Source: Zasmidium citrigriseum | Lineage: Eukaryota; Ascomycota; Dothideomycetes; Mycosphaerellales; Mycosphaerellaceae | Assembly (NCBI GenBank): GCA_002786025.1 | Contig: NHNW01000004.1 | Location: 310,001 to 374,000, forward strand | Reading direction: 5' to 3' | DNA: 64,000 nt | In this document: piece by piece, positions 23,004 to 35,473 of the stretch | How the letters are laid out: every line of letters starts with the position of its first letter | Position numbering within the stretch: position 1 is the first letter of the stretch | Program-made: the position numbers and the translations under genes | The notes under the pieces: model-generated | The model's input: only the letters and a program-made list of their open reading frames with translations | Told to the model about the DNA's origin: nothing | Database searches by the model: none

Positions 23004-24047
23004 CGGTGTTGGGAAACGCACGCTCATACTGCAGCAAGGCAGACCGACTATGTCGGGAGCACGATCGCTAGGCCATTGAATGCCCAGCAGTGATGAATGA
23101 AAGTATAGCAAAAAAACGTATGATACATGTTGTAATGAGTAACATGGTCTTTCATGTGAACGACGACATGACTCTCTCACGCTCGTCTGCACAGCCAATC
23201 GGCGGAAAGGTGTAGGTGATTTCTCCATGCCCGGACGCCTCCTCTCGCATGCGAGATGGAGCCGGGGTTGGGGTAGAGATTTGAGATTGATGTTCCGGTA
23301 CTTCTCGTGCGGCTGGCATGCACAGAGGCGAGGCTCGTAGGAAGTGATTGAATGTCGCGTGTATCGTATCCGCATGCAGTCGCTGATCAGGCAGGAGGAA
23401 GGATTGCGTTGAGCAGCTCTTCCAGCCCTTTTGCCTCCCGGGCGGATGTTGCAGGTTGGGTGGAAGTGGGTCGGGACAGCATTGATACTGACGAATCGCT
23501 CTGGGGACGGGCAATTTGGACCCTTTGCAGCGCCCCTGCTGGCGTGTGGAGATGGTGTCGAAGGTTTTCATCATTGCGGGAGACGGTCTGGAGCTTTGTG
23601 TGACTTCATGTTTGGTAGAGAAGTCACTACTTCTTGTTGTTGTTCGTCTTGTTGCTGTATGCTTTGCGAGGATCGGATCTGACTGCGAATCCTGCTAGCC
23701 GGCTGTCCGTATTCTACTTCACCTCCATCCTTCCACACGAACGTTCCCGGGACATTGGCGGAGGGGTTCCCGATTCGACCACCTCTTGACTGTTTTCTGG
23801 GTGTGTTGAGTGGAAGAGCGATCGCGAGACACAGCAATCGAATCGACATCGACAGCGAGCAGGCGGTCCGCTGGTTCAGTCGCTTCCCGGACCACAGCTG
23901 CCTTGTCACATCCGCTGGGATCTCCCCAGGGCCTTGGTCTCATAAGCCCGCACGTGAAAGAGGCGCGCAGACGACGCCATCGGAGCTGCGCAGGCGAACG
24001 GGAACAGGAGTTGAGTGCTGGACTGCTGGAAGTGCTGAGGCGAGAGC
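23004..24047. other. Intergenic, no gene seen
   Basis: About 1 kb between the ankyrin gene and the PAS kinase, both on the plus strand. Short frames occur on both strands but none has domain-like content. The right end should contain the PAS kinase promoter and leader. Confidence 0.45.
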
Positions 24048-27000
24048 ATGACTTCGTCCTCTGGTCCGCAGCATGGTGAGTTGAGTCTCCGCCCTCCCTC
24101 CCCGCTCCGCCCAGCCCACCTATGACCTCCCGCTCGAGCCAGTCGGTCAGGCGTATCACCGTGGCGCCCACTGCCTGACCCGTTCGCACATGACAGAACT
24201 TACCTCAATTTCCTGCTGCTCTGGCTTTGCTGACCACCCAATGCTTGCCGCAGACACGCTCAACGCTTCCTCCGCTGCTCCCCACCCCCACCAGACCTCT
24301 CCACCGCCGCCTCCGTCTGCCTCCTCGTCCTCCTCACAGCATCCGCGGCCGTCGGCGCTGCATATTCCAAAGAATCGATCCTCGAGTACCCTAGTCTCGC
24401 AGAATTCGAGTAGTGCCAGTCTCCGAGCAGACGGAGAATCGTTGTCAAGAGGCAGGCTTTCCGTGGATGCAGGCAGTGGGAGTGATGCGTATGAGAATCT
24501 TACCAGGTGCGTCAAGTTGCACTTGATTTGTTGAGGAAGCCCCAATATCAAAGTGAAAGCATACATAAGCGGAAACATGTGAAAGATGAAGCGAGCAAAG
24601 TGAAATTTGGCACGTGGGAATCGATGAAAAGAGTCATCCGTGACTGACATCTTCGCTGTGCACAGGTCGCCCATTCTTGGTCCTGAACAGGCTACCGGAT
24701 TACGTCGAATAAGACAGAACCCAGCGGCCCCGACACGCACTCCATCTTCGCCTAATCTCCAGCCCATATCACCGGTACCCTCGAGTCCGGTCTCTCGAAA
24801 ATCATCATTCGCTCAACCACTAGCTTCTCCAGCGGTACCCTTCAGCGAGGACCTTACTCGCTTCCCTTCCGAATCTCTGCACTCCTTCTCCTTCGCTCAG
24901 CAAAGTAGCGACTCTCTCCACAACCGCCAGAATGTGCTGAAGCGCAGCATCGAGTTTATGCGAGACAAGCTCAGCTGGGCTGCGTCTTCGCCGCGAATAG
25001 CCAGTGCACAGGCGAGATTGGCTGGTGACGAGGAGCTTCTCAGTCTCATGGAACTTCTGCAGAAAGCGAATGTCATGTCGCCACAAGCTATGAATCCGGC
25101 CGTGGGATTGGGACTTGACCCTGGACCTTTGACTGGACCTGCACACCTGGCCAACGAGAATGTTTTCGAGAAGAGCTTTATGCCGACGGAGAGCGAGAGC
25201 CCAACGAGTCTGGACAGCCCGGATACGATCCGGGGCAGCAGTCAGGGGAGAAGCTCTTTCAGTAGTGAGCGTCGTGGAAGTGGGCAGCGGGAAGACGCTC
25301 TATCACCAACAGCATTGAATTTGCATATTCCAGAGACGGTTAGAGAGACGGCAGAAAATCAAGCGACTGAGGAAGTGGAGAAACTGGACTTATCACGGAC
25401 GGACACTGCTGACGATGATGACAATATGCCTGCCATGTCGCCTGCAAGACCACGCCGCTCGACCTTGAAGAGGACTTATACCGATGTTGCCGGCTATTCA
25501 CTACAGCACAAGCTGACGGAAGCACTAGCTCAGCCGTACCACGCCAGCCATGCAGCAGTACCTACAGTCCCTCAGCCCCCTGCGCGGTCACAAACACTCG
25601 TCACGGAGAGAGAAAGAGCACCGCATGGCCACCGAAATCAACAAGCACAGGCTATCTTCACCACGGAAGCGAAACACCCATGGACTATTACTGCAGCTAA
25701 TGACCTTGCATGTCTAGTTTTTGGAGTGACACGTGCCGAAGTCCGCAAGCTTGGCATCATGGAAGTCATCAATGAGGACCGAAGAGGCTGGCTGGAGGAG
25801 AAGCTGAAGAATCCGGAGATTGGGAGCGCAGCTCGTAAGGCGAAGTTACAAGCTCCCCCTCCGCCGCCCGGTAAGACGAGTCCGAGTAACAGTCTTGCGA
25901 GCATGGGTAACGGCGTGACAGCCAAGTTACTATCCAAGCCTCCGTCTCGACACTCGTATCGGAGTCAGAGGAGCAAGACCGAAGACGGCACCAAGACCCC
26001 TGAGAAGCGCGATTCGGCTCGACAGAGGAGAGAGAGTAGAGGCGTCTTGCTCTGCGGTGATGTGGTGCCTATCCGCAAGATGAACGGCTCGACTGGTAGT
26101 GCGTCTCTGTGGGTCAAGGAGAAGGGTACTAATCTAATATGGGTTCTGGAAGAGATTGCTGAAGATGTTGCCATGTTGACGGTGGATGAGATCGGGTTGA
26201 TTGTCAGAGGAAGTGGTGACCTTGAGTCGATCTTTGGACTCGACCGAGTACGCAACGGCATGGACGTGCAGCGACTAATACCGGCCTGGCCCAAACTCGC
26301 TGGCACGAACACTGGAGCCATCGACTACGACGCTATCGCCAAGCTTAGGAGGTTTACGGCGCGAACGAGTAACTCAATCAACATACCCGTAACGGTCGAC
26401 CAACTGCCGAAGCAAGACGTCTTCCGAGTCTCGAGCTTCCCTCACATTGCAGGCATCATTGTTGTCAACCCCGTGTCGCTGCGCGTGAGCAGCTCCAACA
26501 ACGTCTTCTCCGCAGCCCTCTTTGGACACGCAAATCCGGATGGAATGCCTGTCAACGAGCTTATCCCCGGCTTTGACAAGATCTTGCGGGTAATGACGGA
26601 CGAAGATCAGATCGCGCTTGTCGATGGCATCGTGATTCCGGAGCATAGCTTCAGAAGAGCTCGTGCATTGCTCGCGCTCAGAGAAGGCTCAGCGGATGCG
26701 GCGGCCATCTTCCTGCGGCCCAGCGGCCTGCCAGCCAAGCACAGGGATGGAGCTGAGATCATGATTGATGTGCAGATGCGAGTTGTGCGATCCGACAGAG
26801 ATCCTATCTACAACGAGACGGTCATTGACGAGGAGTTGACTCCGCTGTCGAGTGGTGAGGTGGTCTATGCGCTCTGGATCACCTACAGCCGCCAGTTACA
26901 TGCGGTTAATCATGGAATCGGCCCAGTGACTCCGTTCATCAGTCGGCCTAGCACCCCGCCACAACCGACTCCCGGACCAAACGCGGACGACAGCAATGAG

Positions 27001-28146
27001 AGTCCGATGGTCGCTGAACCTGAGTCTATTGAAGAAGACACTCGCCAGGATCTGCTCAACCAGCGCCTCGAAGAGGCCAAGTCCAACGCCAACGCCCAGA
27101 TGTCCAACACACCCGGCGGCGAAGGCGAGCCGTTCGAGCACCCGGCTCCTGACATGATTGCGGCGGGTTGCAAGGTCATCAAGAAGAAGCGGATCGAGGA
27201 CTTCACCATCCTCGAGGAGATGGGTCAAGGCGCGTATGGTCAGGTCAAGCTTGCGCGGTACAAGAAGGCCGCGGCCAAGAAGATGGTCATCAAGTATGTC
27301 ACGAAGCGCCGCATCTTGGTCGATACCTGGCATCGCGATCGGCGGCTTGGTACTGTGCCACTCGAGATTCACGTGCTTGACTACCTGAGGCGAGACGGAC
27401 TGCAGCATCCGAATATTGTGGAGATGGCCGACTTCTTCGAGGATGATATCAACTACTACATCGAGATGGTACCACACGGGCTTCCTGGCATGGATCTCTT
27501 TGACTACATCGAGTTGCGGGTGACGATGGAGGAGCGTGAGTGTCGCAAGATCTTCCGGCAGGTCGCCAATGCACTTCATCATCTCCACATCAACGCCAAG
27601 GTCGTGCATCGGGACATCAAGGACGAGAACGTGATCCTGGACGGCGAGGGACGCGTCAAGCTGGTTGACTTTGGCAGTGCGGCGTACATCAAGTCGGGTC
27701 CTTTCGATGTCTTTGTCGGGACTATCGGTAAGCCCCTTTCTCCAAATTCCTTTCATGCTGAACAATGCTAACCTTTGTCTCGTCTAGACTACGCCGCGCC
27801 CGAAGTCCTCCGCGGCCTCCCCTACCGCGGCAAAGAACAAGACGTCTGGGCCCTCGGCATCCTGCTCTACACCATCGTCTACAAAGAAAACCCCTTCTAC
27901 TCCATCGACGAGATCATGGACCACGACCTTCGTGTGCCGTATGTCATGAGCGAGGAGAATCTGGATCTTATCCGCAAGATGCTGGATCGAGATGTGGAGA
28001 GGAGGATTGGAATTCAGGCCGTGCTGGAGCATCCTTGGTGTACGTTTGTTGATGTTGAGGAGGATGAGAAGGAGGGTGATGGTGCTTCTCCTGCTGGTGG
28101 TGCTGCTGCAGTTGGGGAGGGGGAGGGAAAGAAGGTTGAGGGGTGA
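24048..28146 (+). CDS. PSK1: PAS domain-containing serine/threonine kinase
   Basis: Four exons by frame and splice logic: 24048-24075, 24254-24506, 24666-27727 and 27788-28146, giving 1,233 residues with all phases closing. The first junction (CAT G | AC ACG) fits well but the small first exon is the least certain part; an ATG at 24190 or 24244 is the alternative. After a Ser/Pro-rich start come PAS-type segments (TITAANDLACLVFGVTRAEV, IGLIVRGSGDLESIFGLDRV). The C-terminal kinase domain shows GQGAYGQVKLA (glycine loop), HRDIKDEN (catalytic loop), DFGSAA (Mg loop) and DYAAPEVL (activation segment end). PAS kinases of the Psk1/Psk2 type sense nutrient state and direct glycogen and translation metabolism. 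An acidic, Gly-rich tail follows the kinase. The family call is firm; the symbol is by analogy to yeast. Confidence 0.88.
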
Positions 28147-28751
28147 GGTATTGGTATTTGGTGGAGGGGTGAAGGGACGACTATTTCCTATTACAACTAT
28201 CGACTGACTTGCATGCATGAGCGCCGCGGCTGGGAACTCGAGGCTGGCTGGCTGGAAGGGAGATTATAAAAACCTGGACGGGATGGATGAAAAAGGAAAG
28301 GGCAAAGACAACTCATTCGTGAATTGATTAAACGACCGCTTTTAGATACCCACGATTGAACAAGAACGATGAACAACAAGGCCTCGAGACAAGATGAGAA
28401 GATGTAGAGGGATGCAAACCCGAACGAGATACATGCTACAAGGTCTGGACAAGAGAATACAGTGGTTAGACTGCCTTGCTAGGTTTCGGGAGGCACACTG
28501 TACATACTAAATTGAATCATGAGGCATTTGGAGCTCGTGAAATGATGAGACTTTTTCAGGATGGACGTCTCGTAGGTCGTGAGATTTGCTTTCTTGTCAA
28601 TCTACTCGACCTGAGTCGCAGCTAGCTGACTTGACTTCACCCGCTGCTCCATTCCACATGCGCCGCAGTAATGCCTTTCCGTGCCAACCCTGTTCATGAC
28701 CCATTCCATCCCTTTAGAAAGCGTACATCGAGAACACCATCAGACGACAAT
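28147..28751. other. Convergent intergenic region
   Basis: About 600 bp between the stop of the PAS kinase (plus) and the stop of the eS7 gene (minus). It should carry both 3' UTRs. I saw no coding frame with support. Confidence 0.45.
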
Positions 28752-29603
28752 CTAGTTGTAGTCGGTCTGGGACTGAGGGAACTCGAAGTTGACACCCTTG
28801 CCGGTCAAGCGCTTGTAGACCTCGGAGTAGGTGTCGAGGCGGTAGTCAACACCACCGCGCTCCTTCTCGTCGAGGATGACCTTGAGGAGCTTGCTGCCGT
28901 CCTCGCGCGTGCGGATGCGCTTGCCGACAATCTCGACGGGGTAGACGAGGTCGGCGAGGATGGCGTCGTGGACGGCGGTGAGGGTGCGGCTGCGTGGGCG
29001 CTTCTGGGTCTGCGAGGTGCGGCTGCGGTTGCTGCGCTTGGGGCGGGGCAGGATGCGGCGCGAGGCGACGATCAGGACGTGGCGGTCGGAGAATTTCTTC
29101 TCGAGCTCACGGGTGAGGCTGGATATATCATTAGTATTGTGGATGGTGAGTGGGTGAGGTAATATGTTTTGAACTTACCGCTGCTGGGAGCGGTGCCAGC
29201 CCTGGAGGAGAGGGACAGGGACGAAGATGACAATCGCCTTGCGACCGTGGCCGACCTCGATCTGTAAGAGTCCTGGTGTCAGCGCAAAGCCGCCCAGTGC
29301 CCACCGCCTCTTCGATGTATCGAGGTATAATCATATCCCAATGCCGCCTCTTTTTGCGCCAGATGTTTCCATGCCGGCGGGTCCCATTGACCATGTATAT
29401 TTTTGCATTCTTTCTGATTGTGCTGGTGGCTCTCATCTTACCTCGCGGGCGGAGACGAACTGCAGCGGCCTCAGGGCAGCGCGCATGTCGGGGATGTTGG
29501 TCTCGAGCTCGTAGAGAGCGGTGGCGATGTTGGTCTCGATCTCATTGGGCTTGGCCCGCGATGGGCTGTTGGGGGCGATCTTGTTGAGTGCCTGCTGAGA
29601 CAT
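28752..29603 (-). CDS. RPS7: 40S ribosomal protein eS7
   Basis: Three exons in minus order: 29603-29442, 29261-29179 and 29118-28752, giving 203 residues. The product starts [15 protein letters not shown]. It contains [20 protein letters not shown], then [37 protein letters not shown] and [20 protein letters not shown]. It ends [14 protein letters not shown]. These are hallmark eS7 segments of the small ribosomal subunit. The first intron is 180 bp, long for this window and typical of ribosomal protein genes with an intron near the start; the second is 60 bp. Donor sites are GTAAG. The gene is expected to be strongly and constitutively expressed. Confidence 0.95.
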
Positions 29604-29919
29604 GCTGGGCGACTGGTCCGGGTGGTGGGTGTGGTGTTGTCGGGGTGGTGCGGCGTGCCTGGAGAAAGAGAAGAAGCTGAGATCTCAAAACTGATCGAAA
29701 TTGGGGGACGAGCTGTGCCGAAGAAAGTCCGAGAATCAGAAATGCCAAGCGCTCACGTGATCATGAGATCGCCAACTTGCGGATAGGGGCAAGCAACTTG
29801 GAGGGAAACAACAATCTGACCACGAATTGAAAAGGCCGCGAAAGCAATTACAACATAATCTCATATTTCTGCTTGGTCTTCATACAGTCATTGTCTCTGA
29901 TATCTTCAATAGCTCGCTC

Positions 29920-30256
29920 TCAAGCACATCCGGCCGCAGTCACCGAGCACCCGTAACACGCATCCGCCGTCTGAGCATCAAAACTATGGATTCGTCAGCC
30001 TGGACCTTACTATGTTCTTCGAGATCGATACACACCACTCCGCTCCAGTCAAAGAAGAACAGTCTCCCGGAATGAAGCATGCTTCGTACAGGCTCTGACA
30101 CACCGGTACATTGCACATTGGAGCTCGCGAATCTAGAGCAGGACGAACGAAGGTCTTGTCGACGGTAACCACGATGTCGAAGTCATTGGCAGTTCGGATG
30201 ACAGGCGCTGCCATGGCTGTGCCCAGAAGCATGAGGGAGGCGATGATGGAAGGCAT
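29920..30256 (-). CDS. Small secreted eight-cysteine protein, effector-like
   Basis: Two exons in minus order: 30256-30032 and 29970-29920, giving 91 residues. The ATG at 30256 opens a clear signal peptide (MPSIIASLMLLGTAMAAPV). The mature part of about 72 residues has cysteines in MCNVPVC, EAC, PGDC, EWC, DAC, YGC and AGC, eight in all. Without splicing the frame ends after five cysteines. Removing the 61-bp intron (GTATCG...CTCAG, with CTGAC inside) adds the last three in frame. A second donor (GTAAGG, intron 40 bp) gives the same frame with seven extra residues. Small, secreted, even-cysteine proteins are typical fungal effectors or antimicrobials, but I recognise no family. Function is unknown. 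Confidence 0.6.
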
Positions 30257-30985
30257 GGTTTTGCTGCGAGGACACAGTCGAGGAATTTGTTGTTCTGCTG
30301 CCGGCTGATCAGGACTGATGGTCGCTGTTGGATTTTTCCTCTGGAACGATCTGGTCAACTTATGTCTTTGCTGGAGTCACCAGTTTCAACTTACGAGATG
30401 GCACTGAGAAGTCACCTGGACTGACTGTGCCTTCAGAAATCTGGTTTCGCAGTGGACGATAGTTCTGCAGGACGTGTTCGCAGACCTCTCGTGTCTCTGT
30501 TCAAAACAAGTTGTGTTCTTGTGGAAACGATGCAAAACCAACGATCGTCGACAGTACAGATATGAAGGAAGGACGTTTGGATGGCTTGACTGCGGAAAGA
30601 ATTCCCTCCGTGTTCCTGCAACATGCACACCATATATGAGGAAACCACCACCTTCCAAGACTTGGCAACATCGTCGAGGCAACTGTTTACACGATACACT
30701 TTGAGGATGGTTGAGCGGTACTACCCAGAGAATCTCGTCGTTCCTGTAGTACGAGTTGCCATGGGGTGCATTTCGTGCAACCCACCTGCAGAGAGCCGCA
30801 TGTCCTGTTGACTTGACACTTGCAACAAAGCAACCACCCGCTGAGACCTGTCAACACAAGATACGTTACCCGGTCACGACGCTTCGCCCTGCTTCTTTCT
30901 GCGAGGACCCGAACCCAGACACGAATCGATACACATCTGGGCGGAATTCTGGCGCGCTGTGTGGCAGCATCGACGACCTTCTCTC
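30257..30985. other. Intergenic, no gene seen
   Basis: About 730 bp between two minus-strand genes. It should hold the promoter of the small secreted protein and the 3' end of the iminopeptidase. Short frames on both strands lack supporting features. Confidence 0.45.
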
Positions 30986-32111
30986 TTACACCATCGCCAG
31001 AAATGTACCAATGTCCTTCATGAGATCCTCGGTCTCATCAAGCATGACGAAATGGCCGGAAAGCGGGAAATGCACCCATTTGACTCGGCACTTGGGCTTG
31101 GTGAAGTACGGAGTCATGGTCTCCGCCGCCGCGATATCGTACTTCGAAGTCACTATCAACAAGCCGCCGGGACAAGTTTCCTCGGTGATCTGCTCCAGTC
31201 GATCGTCCAGACTCGGCTCGTGGAACAGCGAGCCATGCTGCCTAACGAATGTGTCAGCGTTGTCCTCTCAAGATGTCAACATTGGACGTACATTGTCAAC
31301 GGCGAGGTACCTGACATGGTCCGATAGCAGGTATTGTCGTCGGCCGTCTCCGCCATAGTCATCGTCAACTCTTTCGGCCACGGTTGCACACGACAGGCGG
31401 AGAGCGTTAACAGATACGTCAGGGCTGTCATTGCGTCGCCTGACTCGAAGCTTTGCGACTCTTCGCCCTTGTCGAGGGCATCTTGGATCTCCTGAGGCAT
31501 CTGCCTTCTCAGGTTTCTGGTCAATTGGTGCATCTTCTTCAGATCAGACGGCGAGTTGCAAACGATCATCTTTCTCAGCCCCGCTGGCTGCTTTTCGATC
31601 GCGAAGGTGCTCGCCAGGTGGCCGCTCCAAGAATGGCCAAGAAGATCGAATGACTGCAGCTTGAAGTACTTGATGAGGTTGTCAAGCTCTTCCACAAAGA
31701 GGTTCAACGTCCAGAAGTCTGCGTCAAGCACACGGTCTCGAAAGCGAGTACTTTCGCCGCATCCGATTTGATCGTACATGATGACGGGAATGTCGTAATC
31801 GGCATAGATCAGAGCATGAGGGAGCATGTATCTTGAAACTCTCAGGTGAGTGGTAATTCTTTTGACTCTCTCGCATGTGTTACGTACGAGTGTGGCATGC
31901 CTGGGCCGCCATGGATGGCAATCAGAGGTGTTCTATTCGAAGTCGCGAGATCTCCCCATATCCAATACGCTGTCTCGCCGCTCAACGCCGTGGATGGCCC
32001 TTTACCTTCGTATGAGAAAGGTATCTTTCCACTGCTTGTTGGCTCAGGGTAAGCACGAGTCTGGCCTGGCGGCGGAATGGGAATATGAGGTTTGATATCT
32101 GTCAAAGCCAT
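30986..32111 (-). CDS. Proline iminopeptidase-like alpha/beta hydrolase
   Basis: Three exons in minus order: 32111-31888, 31831-31292 and 31241-30986, giving 339 residues; both introns (56 and 50 bp) begin GTACGT and keep the frame. The protein has the order expected of family S33: the HGGPG oxyanion motif, DQIGCGEST, then the nucleophile elbow LLGHSWSGHLA with its Ser. The acidic residue lies in TSKYDIAAAET and the catalytic His in HFPLSGHFVMLDE near the end. Members remove N-terminal proline or act on small amides; fungal relatives also occur near secondary-metabolite genes. It has no signal peptide, so it is probably cytosolic. The exact substrate cannot be told from sequence. Confidence 0.85.
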
Positions 32112-32826
32112 GTCTATGGTGACAAAAGGTCTGAACAGTCCTCTTACAAGAGAAGATGCTGCTCACGTTTCTAGGTCTCTAGCGACCCCTTTTATAAGCA
32201 GATCACCTCGTTTGCGAATGGATCCCGAGCTGACATACCACCGCACGAGCTGAGCTTCCTACCTCATCGCCAACGAATGTATCCCAGAGGCAACTACTCG
32301 AAAGGGAAGCAACTATTCGGGACCGAAACATGCGAGGATCGTGGCCCTAAAGGATACTCAGTCAGCTGGCATCGCTACATTGTGGTTCAGAGCGACATAC
32401 GACTATGCGACGTGCGAGGAACGGGCAACCAAGCGAAGCTATTCTCGAGCGAATGGCCTACGTGCGTGCGACGTCAGCCGTTTTATTGTCATCGGCAGCC
32501 CGGTCAAATCGGAGGGTATTTTCAACGATTCCCAGCTTTGTCGGAGACGACTGCGCATCCAACAACTCCTTTCAGAGCTTGCACTTATGCCCTCCTGCGG
32601 AGAGAGACCTATCACCCAGGCTGAGCGTATGGCATTCGCTACGACGGACGCCTGCCTGGAGATGAAAGAACGCTGACTGGTGAGCCCCTCTGAGAATTTC
32701 CCCCAGCGCTTTGAGGAACAGACAAAGAAAGGATGCCACTTCCGGTCAACGAAATGCGACATCACCTCTGCACTTCGCTTTTCTAGATTTGCGATTGCAG
32801 CAAAGTTGTACAGTCTTCCTGCTAAG
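32112..32826. other. Divergent intergenic region
   Basis: About 715 bp between the start of the iminopeptidase (minus) and the start of the third RBR-like gene (plus). Both promoters should lie here. A plus-strand frame open from 32277 to 32624 has an ATG but no recognisable content and I do not call it a gene. Confidence 0.45.
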
Positions 32827-35473
32827 ATGGCAAACAGCGGTTTTCAAACGATCAGATGGGACGACAACGGTAAATGGCAATGCGCCGTGGGTCTCTGCGG
32901 TGTCGACCATATAGGAGGTAGGTCTCAACATTTCCCTTCCTTCAGATCACTTCCTAACTTTGAAGGCACCTCGATTCGCCAGGAAAGTCACGAGTTTTGC
33001 TTAGATTGCATCGGAACCTACTTCGAGCGGGCGAGCGACTTGAGAACGGAGGCGTATCCGCCGAGGATTGGACCGATACGTCTGGACATCGACTACTTCG
33101 CGCCTATGCTCCCTGACGATATCGTGACTGCGTTCAAACGTGCCGACAACCTCTTCAAGACTGCCCCTTCGTACGAGCGGGTGGTCTGTCAAAGACCCTC
33201 AGCAGCTGCCGATGCATCACCAGGGCGGCTTTGCAATGGTTTGATCGGCAAGCGTCTAGATGATAATGTCGAGGACAAGAATGTTCTGTGTCCGAAATGG
33301 TGAGTGGTTACATTTGCAAGGACGTGTACGATCGTGCTAATGGATCAGTTCACGCACGGTCTGCGGAGTTTGTGGAGTCGGTGTCGACGAGACGGACAAC
33401 GAGCATAGCTGCAACGTTCTCACCACCCATGAGGCCCTCCTGCAGTCTGAAGATCGCGGTAAAGGCTTTCAACTGTGTCCCAAGTGCAGAGAGGTATGCC
33501 CCTGGCTTCCACAAACAATACCTCGATTTCCGCTAACCATGTCTAAGATCATGAACCTCGGGTCAGGATGTGTAAGTTGAGATCTACTGACGCAAACGTT
33601 GGAAGCTTGCTCTTATAAACCGTCCCGCGTAGAATCATATCACATGTCCGAGATGCGACGGCTCCTTTTGCTTCCTCTGCGGCGTTGAAGCTGCTGGATC
33701 GAGCAACCACTGGCGCAAGGACGGTGGAGGGTGTCCCCGTTACAATGCTCCAAATCCCGCCGAAGGCGCCCCAGCACCACGATTTGATGAGGACCTTAAC
33801 TTGGGATCAGATGACGACGACGATGAAGACGATGACGACGACGACGACGACGACGAAGACATCAACGAGTGGGAAACGTACATCTACTTGAGTACTAGGC
33901 TAGTGGAATGGGAATTTCGAGAACGTGTCCGTTTGGGAGGGTCGCAGTGGCTGAGCTCCATGCTCTCCTTTCACGCCATTGCAGACATTAGACCAACACC
34001 AAGGACAGAAAACACTATTCTTGTGGACAAGCTTGCTCGACAGGCAGGAGAGTCGGCAAAACAGTGAGTGTTCACGCATCACCAAGATAGATACGATACT
34101 TCCGACTGACTACTCCTTAGATTGACGGTATGTACTACCTTTGGTGTTCCAGTAAAAGTGGAAGATATTCCTACCGATCCCCAAATCTGTGATACGGAGT
34201 AAGGGTGCAACGAGCCCTCCGAGAGCTTAGAATTGTCTGCCCGTGCGGAGAGCGCTAATCTTCCAATTTGATCGGAAGATGGAGAGTAGTAGAGGGTGGC
34301 GTGGAAGTTCACCGACACCGAAAGACAAGTGCTGACAATGGGATGACTTATAGCTGGCCCTTCACATCGGCATACTCAACAGCGGACAAGAGACGGGAAA
34401 TGCCAAAATCTCGCGGCACCTGTACATCGCTCATCACGCGGCGATATTTCGCCAGGCCTGGAATCTGGTCCAATGGGCTGCTAACAACATCTTCAATCAT
34501 GACTGGCGACATTTCGACACTTTTGAAGACCTGCGGAAACTCACCCTATGGGTAGGCATCGACTGGGAGAGAACGTACGGGGAGTTTTCATCCCCCGGGG
34601 CTTTACGACCCGACCTGTCCACCATCCGAATGTTTTTGAGACATCTTTCGAACACCTACCCTCCTCAAGATTTCAATGCACAAAACGACCCGCCTGACGT
34701 CGTCAATCGTGGCGTTACCTCTGTGCTTATTAGATCCCTACTAACGATCGTTATTGAACTTCGCAAAGCTGCACGCCCAATGCCGCCTTGGATAACGGTG
34801 CGAGACCGCATGCAGATCAAGCTCAAGTACCGTAATCTGCAGACTATATATCGAGATCTTGTCTGCAACAACATCGGACTTCAGACCTATCAAGACTCAG
34901 GCAGGGCAAGTCTTATCTCCTTGACACTTCGCCAAGCCATGGCGCTGACGCTTGACACAGGATCAGCAGATGCTTTGCCACTTAGCCGACATTCTCCTCA
35001 AGGACACCCTGCTCTTGGGTGACGACTCCATCGGCCGCGTCTACTCAATGCAACAAGCTCACATAATGTCCGGTCGTGTGTACTTCACCGAGATCGTCAA
35101 AACAATCGAACACCTCGTGCCTGATAACAATATCACGGGAGACGGAGACCTCGAATATGAACTAGCTCTGGGACGTCTCCGCAGAGTCGCGTCGATGGTA
35201 CTGGAGCACGCCAATGGTGGCACAGACTGGCCGCCTGAGAAGATTGCGCAGATGCGAGCCGCTCATCGTGACCTTGGCGATGCGTGTGACCATCTCGAAG
35301 AGGGCCAGGATGGCCATAATTTGCTTCTTGCTGTTGCAAATCATGTCTGTGTTGTCTGCGACTCGGTGCTTGATTACGGCTTCGGGGAAGATGGAGAGGC
35401 AGATGAGCAGGCAGATGAGCAGGGAGATGGGCAGGGAGGTGGGGAGGCAGATTTGCAGGCAGATGAGGCTTGA
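32827..35473 (+). CDS. RBR-type E3 ligase-like protein, copy C
   Basis: Eight-exon model: 32827-32917, 32966-33299, 33349-33493, 33548-33571, 33633-34063, 34121-34127, 34354-34905, 34961-35473, about 698 residues. Zinc motifs are HEFCLDC, LCPKC, VCGVCG, then a canonical last RING: QLCPKCRE, GCNHITCPRC, SFCFLCG. All usual ligands and the cysteine before NHI are present, unlike copies A and B. An Asp/Glu run (about residues 245-260) follows. The rest resembles copies A and B: ILNSGQETGNAKISRHL here against ILHNGLDSGDGRAISRRL in B, and TIRMFLRHLSNTYPP against TIQTFLRHILVTHDVP. It is about 400 residues shorter. The last intron uses a GC donor (GCAAGT), the only one that keeps the frame. The 7-nt exon and the 226-bp intron after it are uncertain. 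The tail is DEQ/DGQ-rich. Confidence 0.7.

Noticed and set aside
27728..27787. PAS kinase intron as a further introner, because it contains TGCTAACCTT
   Set aside because: The match is limited to the branch site; the conserved CAGAAGCC and TGTCTnAGACA blocks are absent.
29142..29600. Plus-strand frames over the eS7 gene
   Set aside because: The minus strand gives an unmistakable eS7 with three exons.
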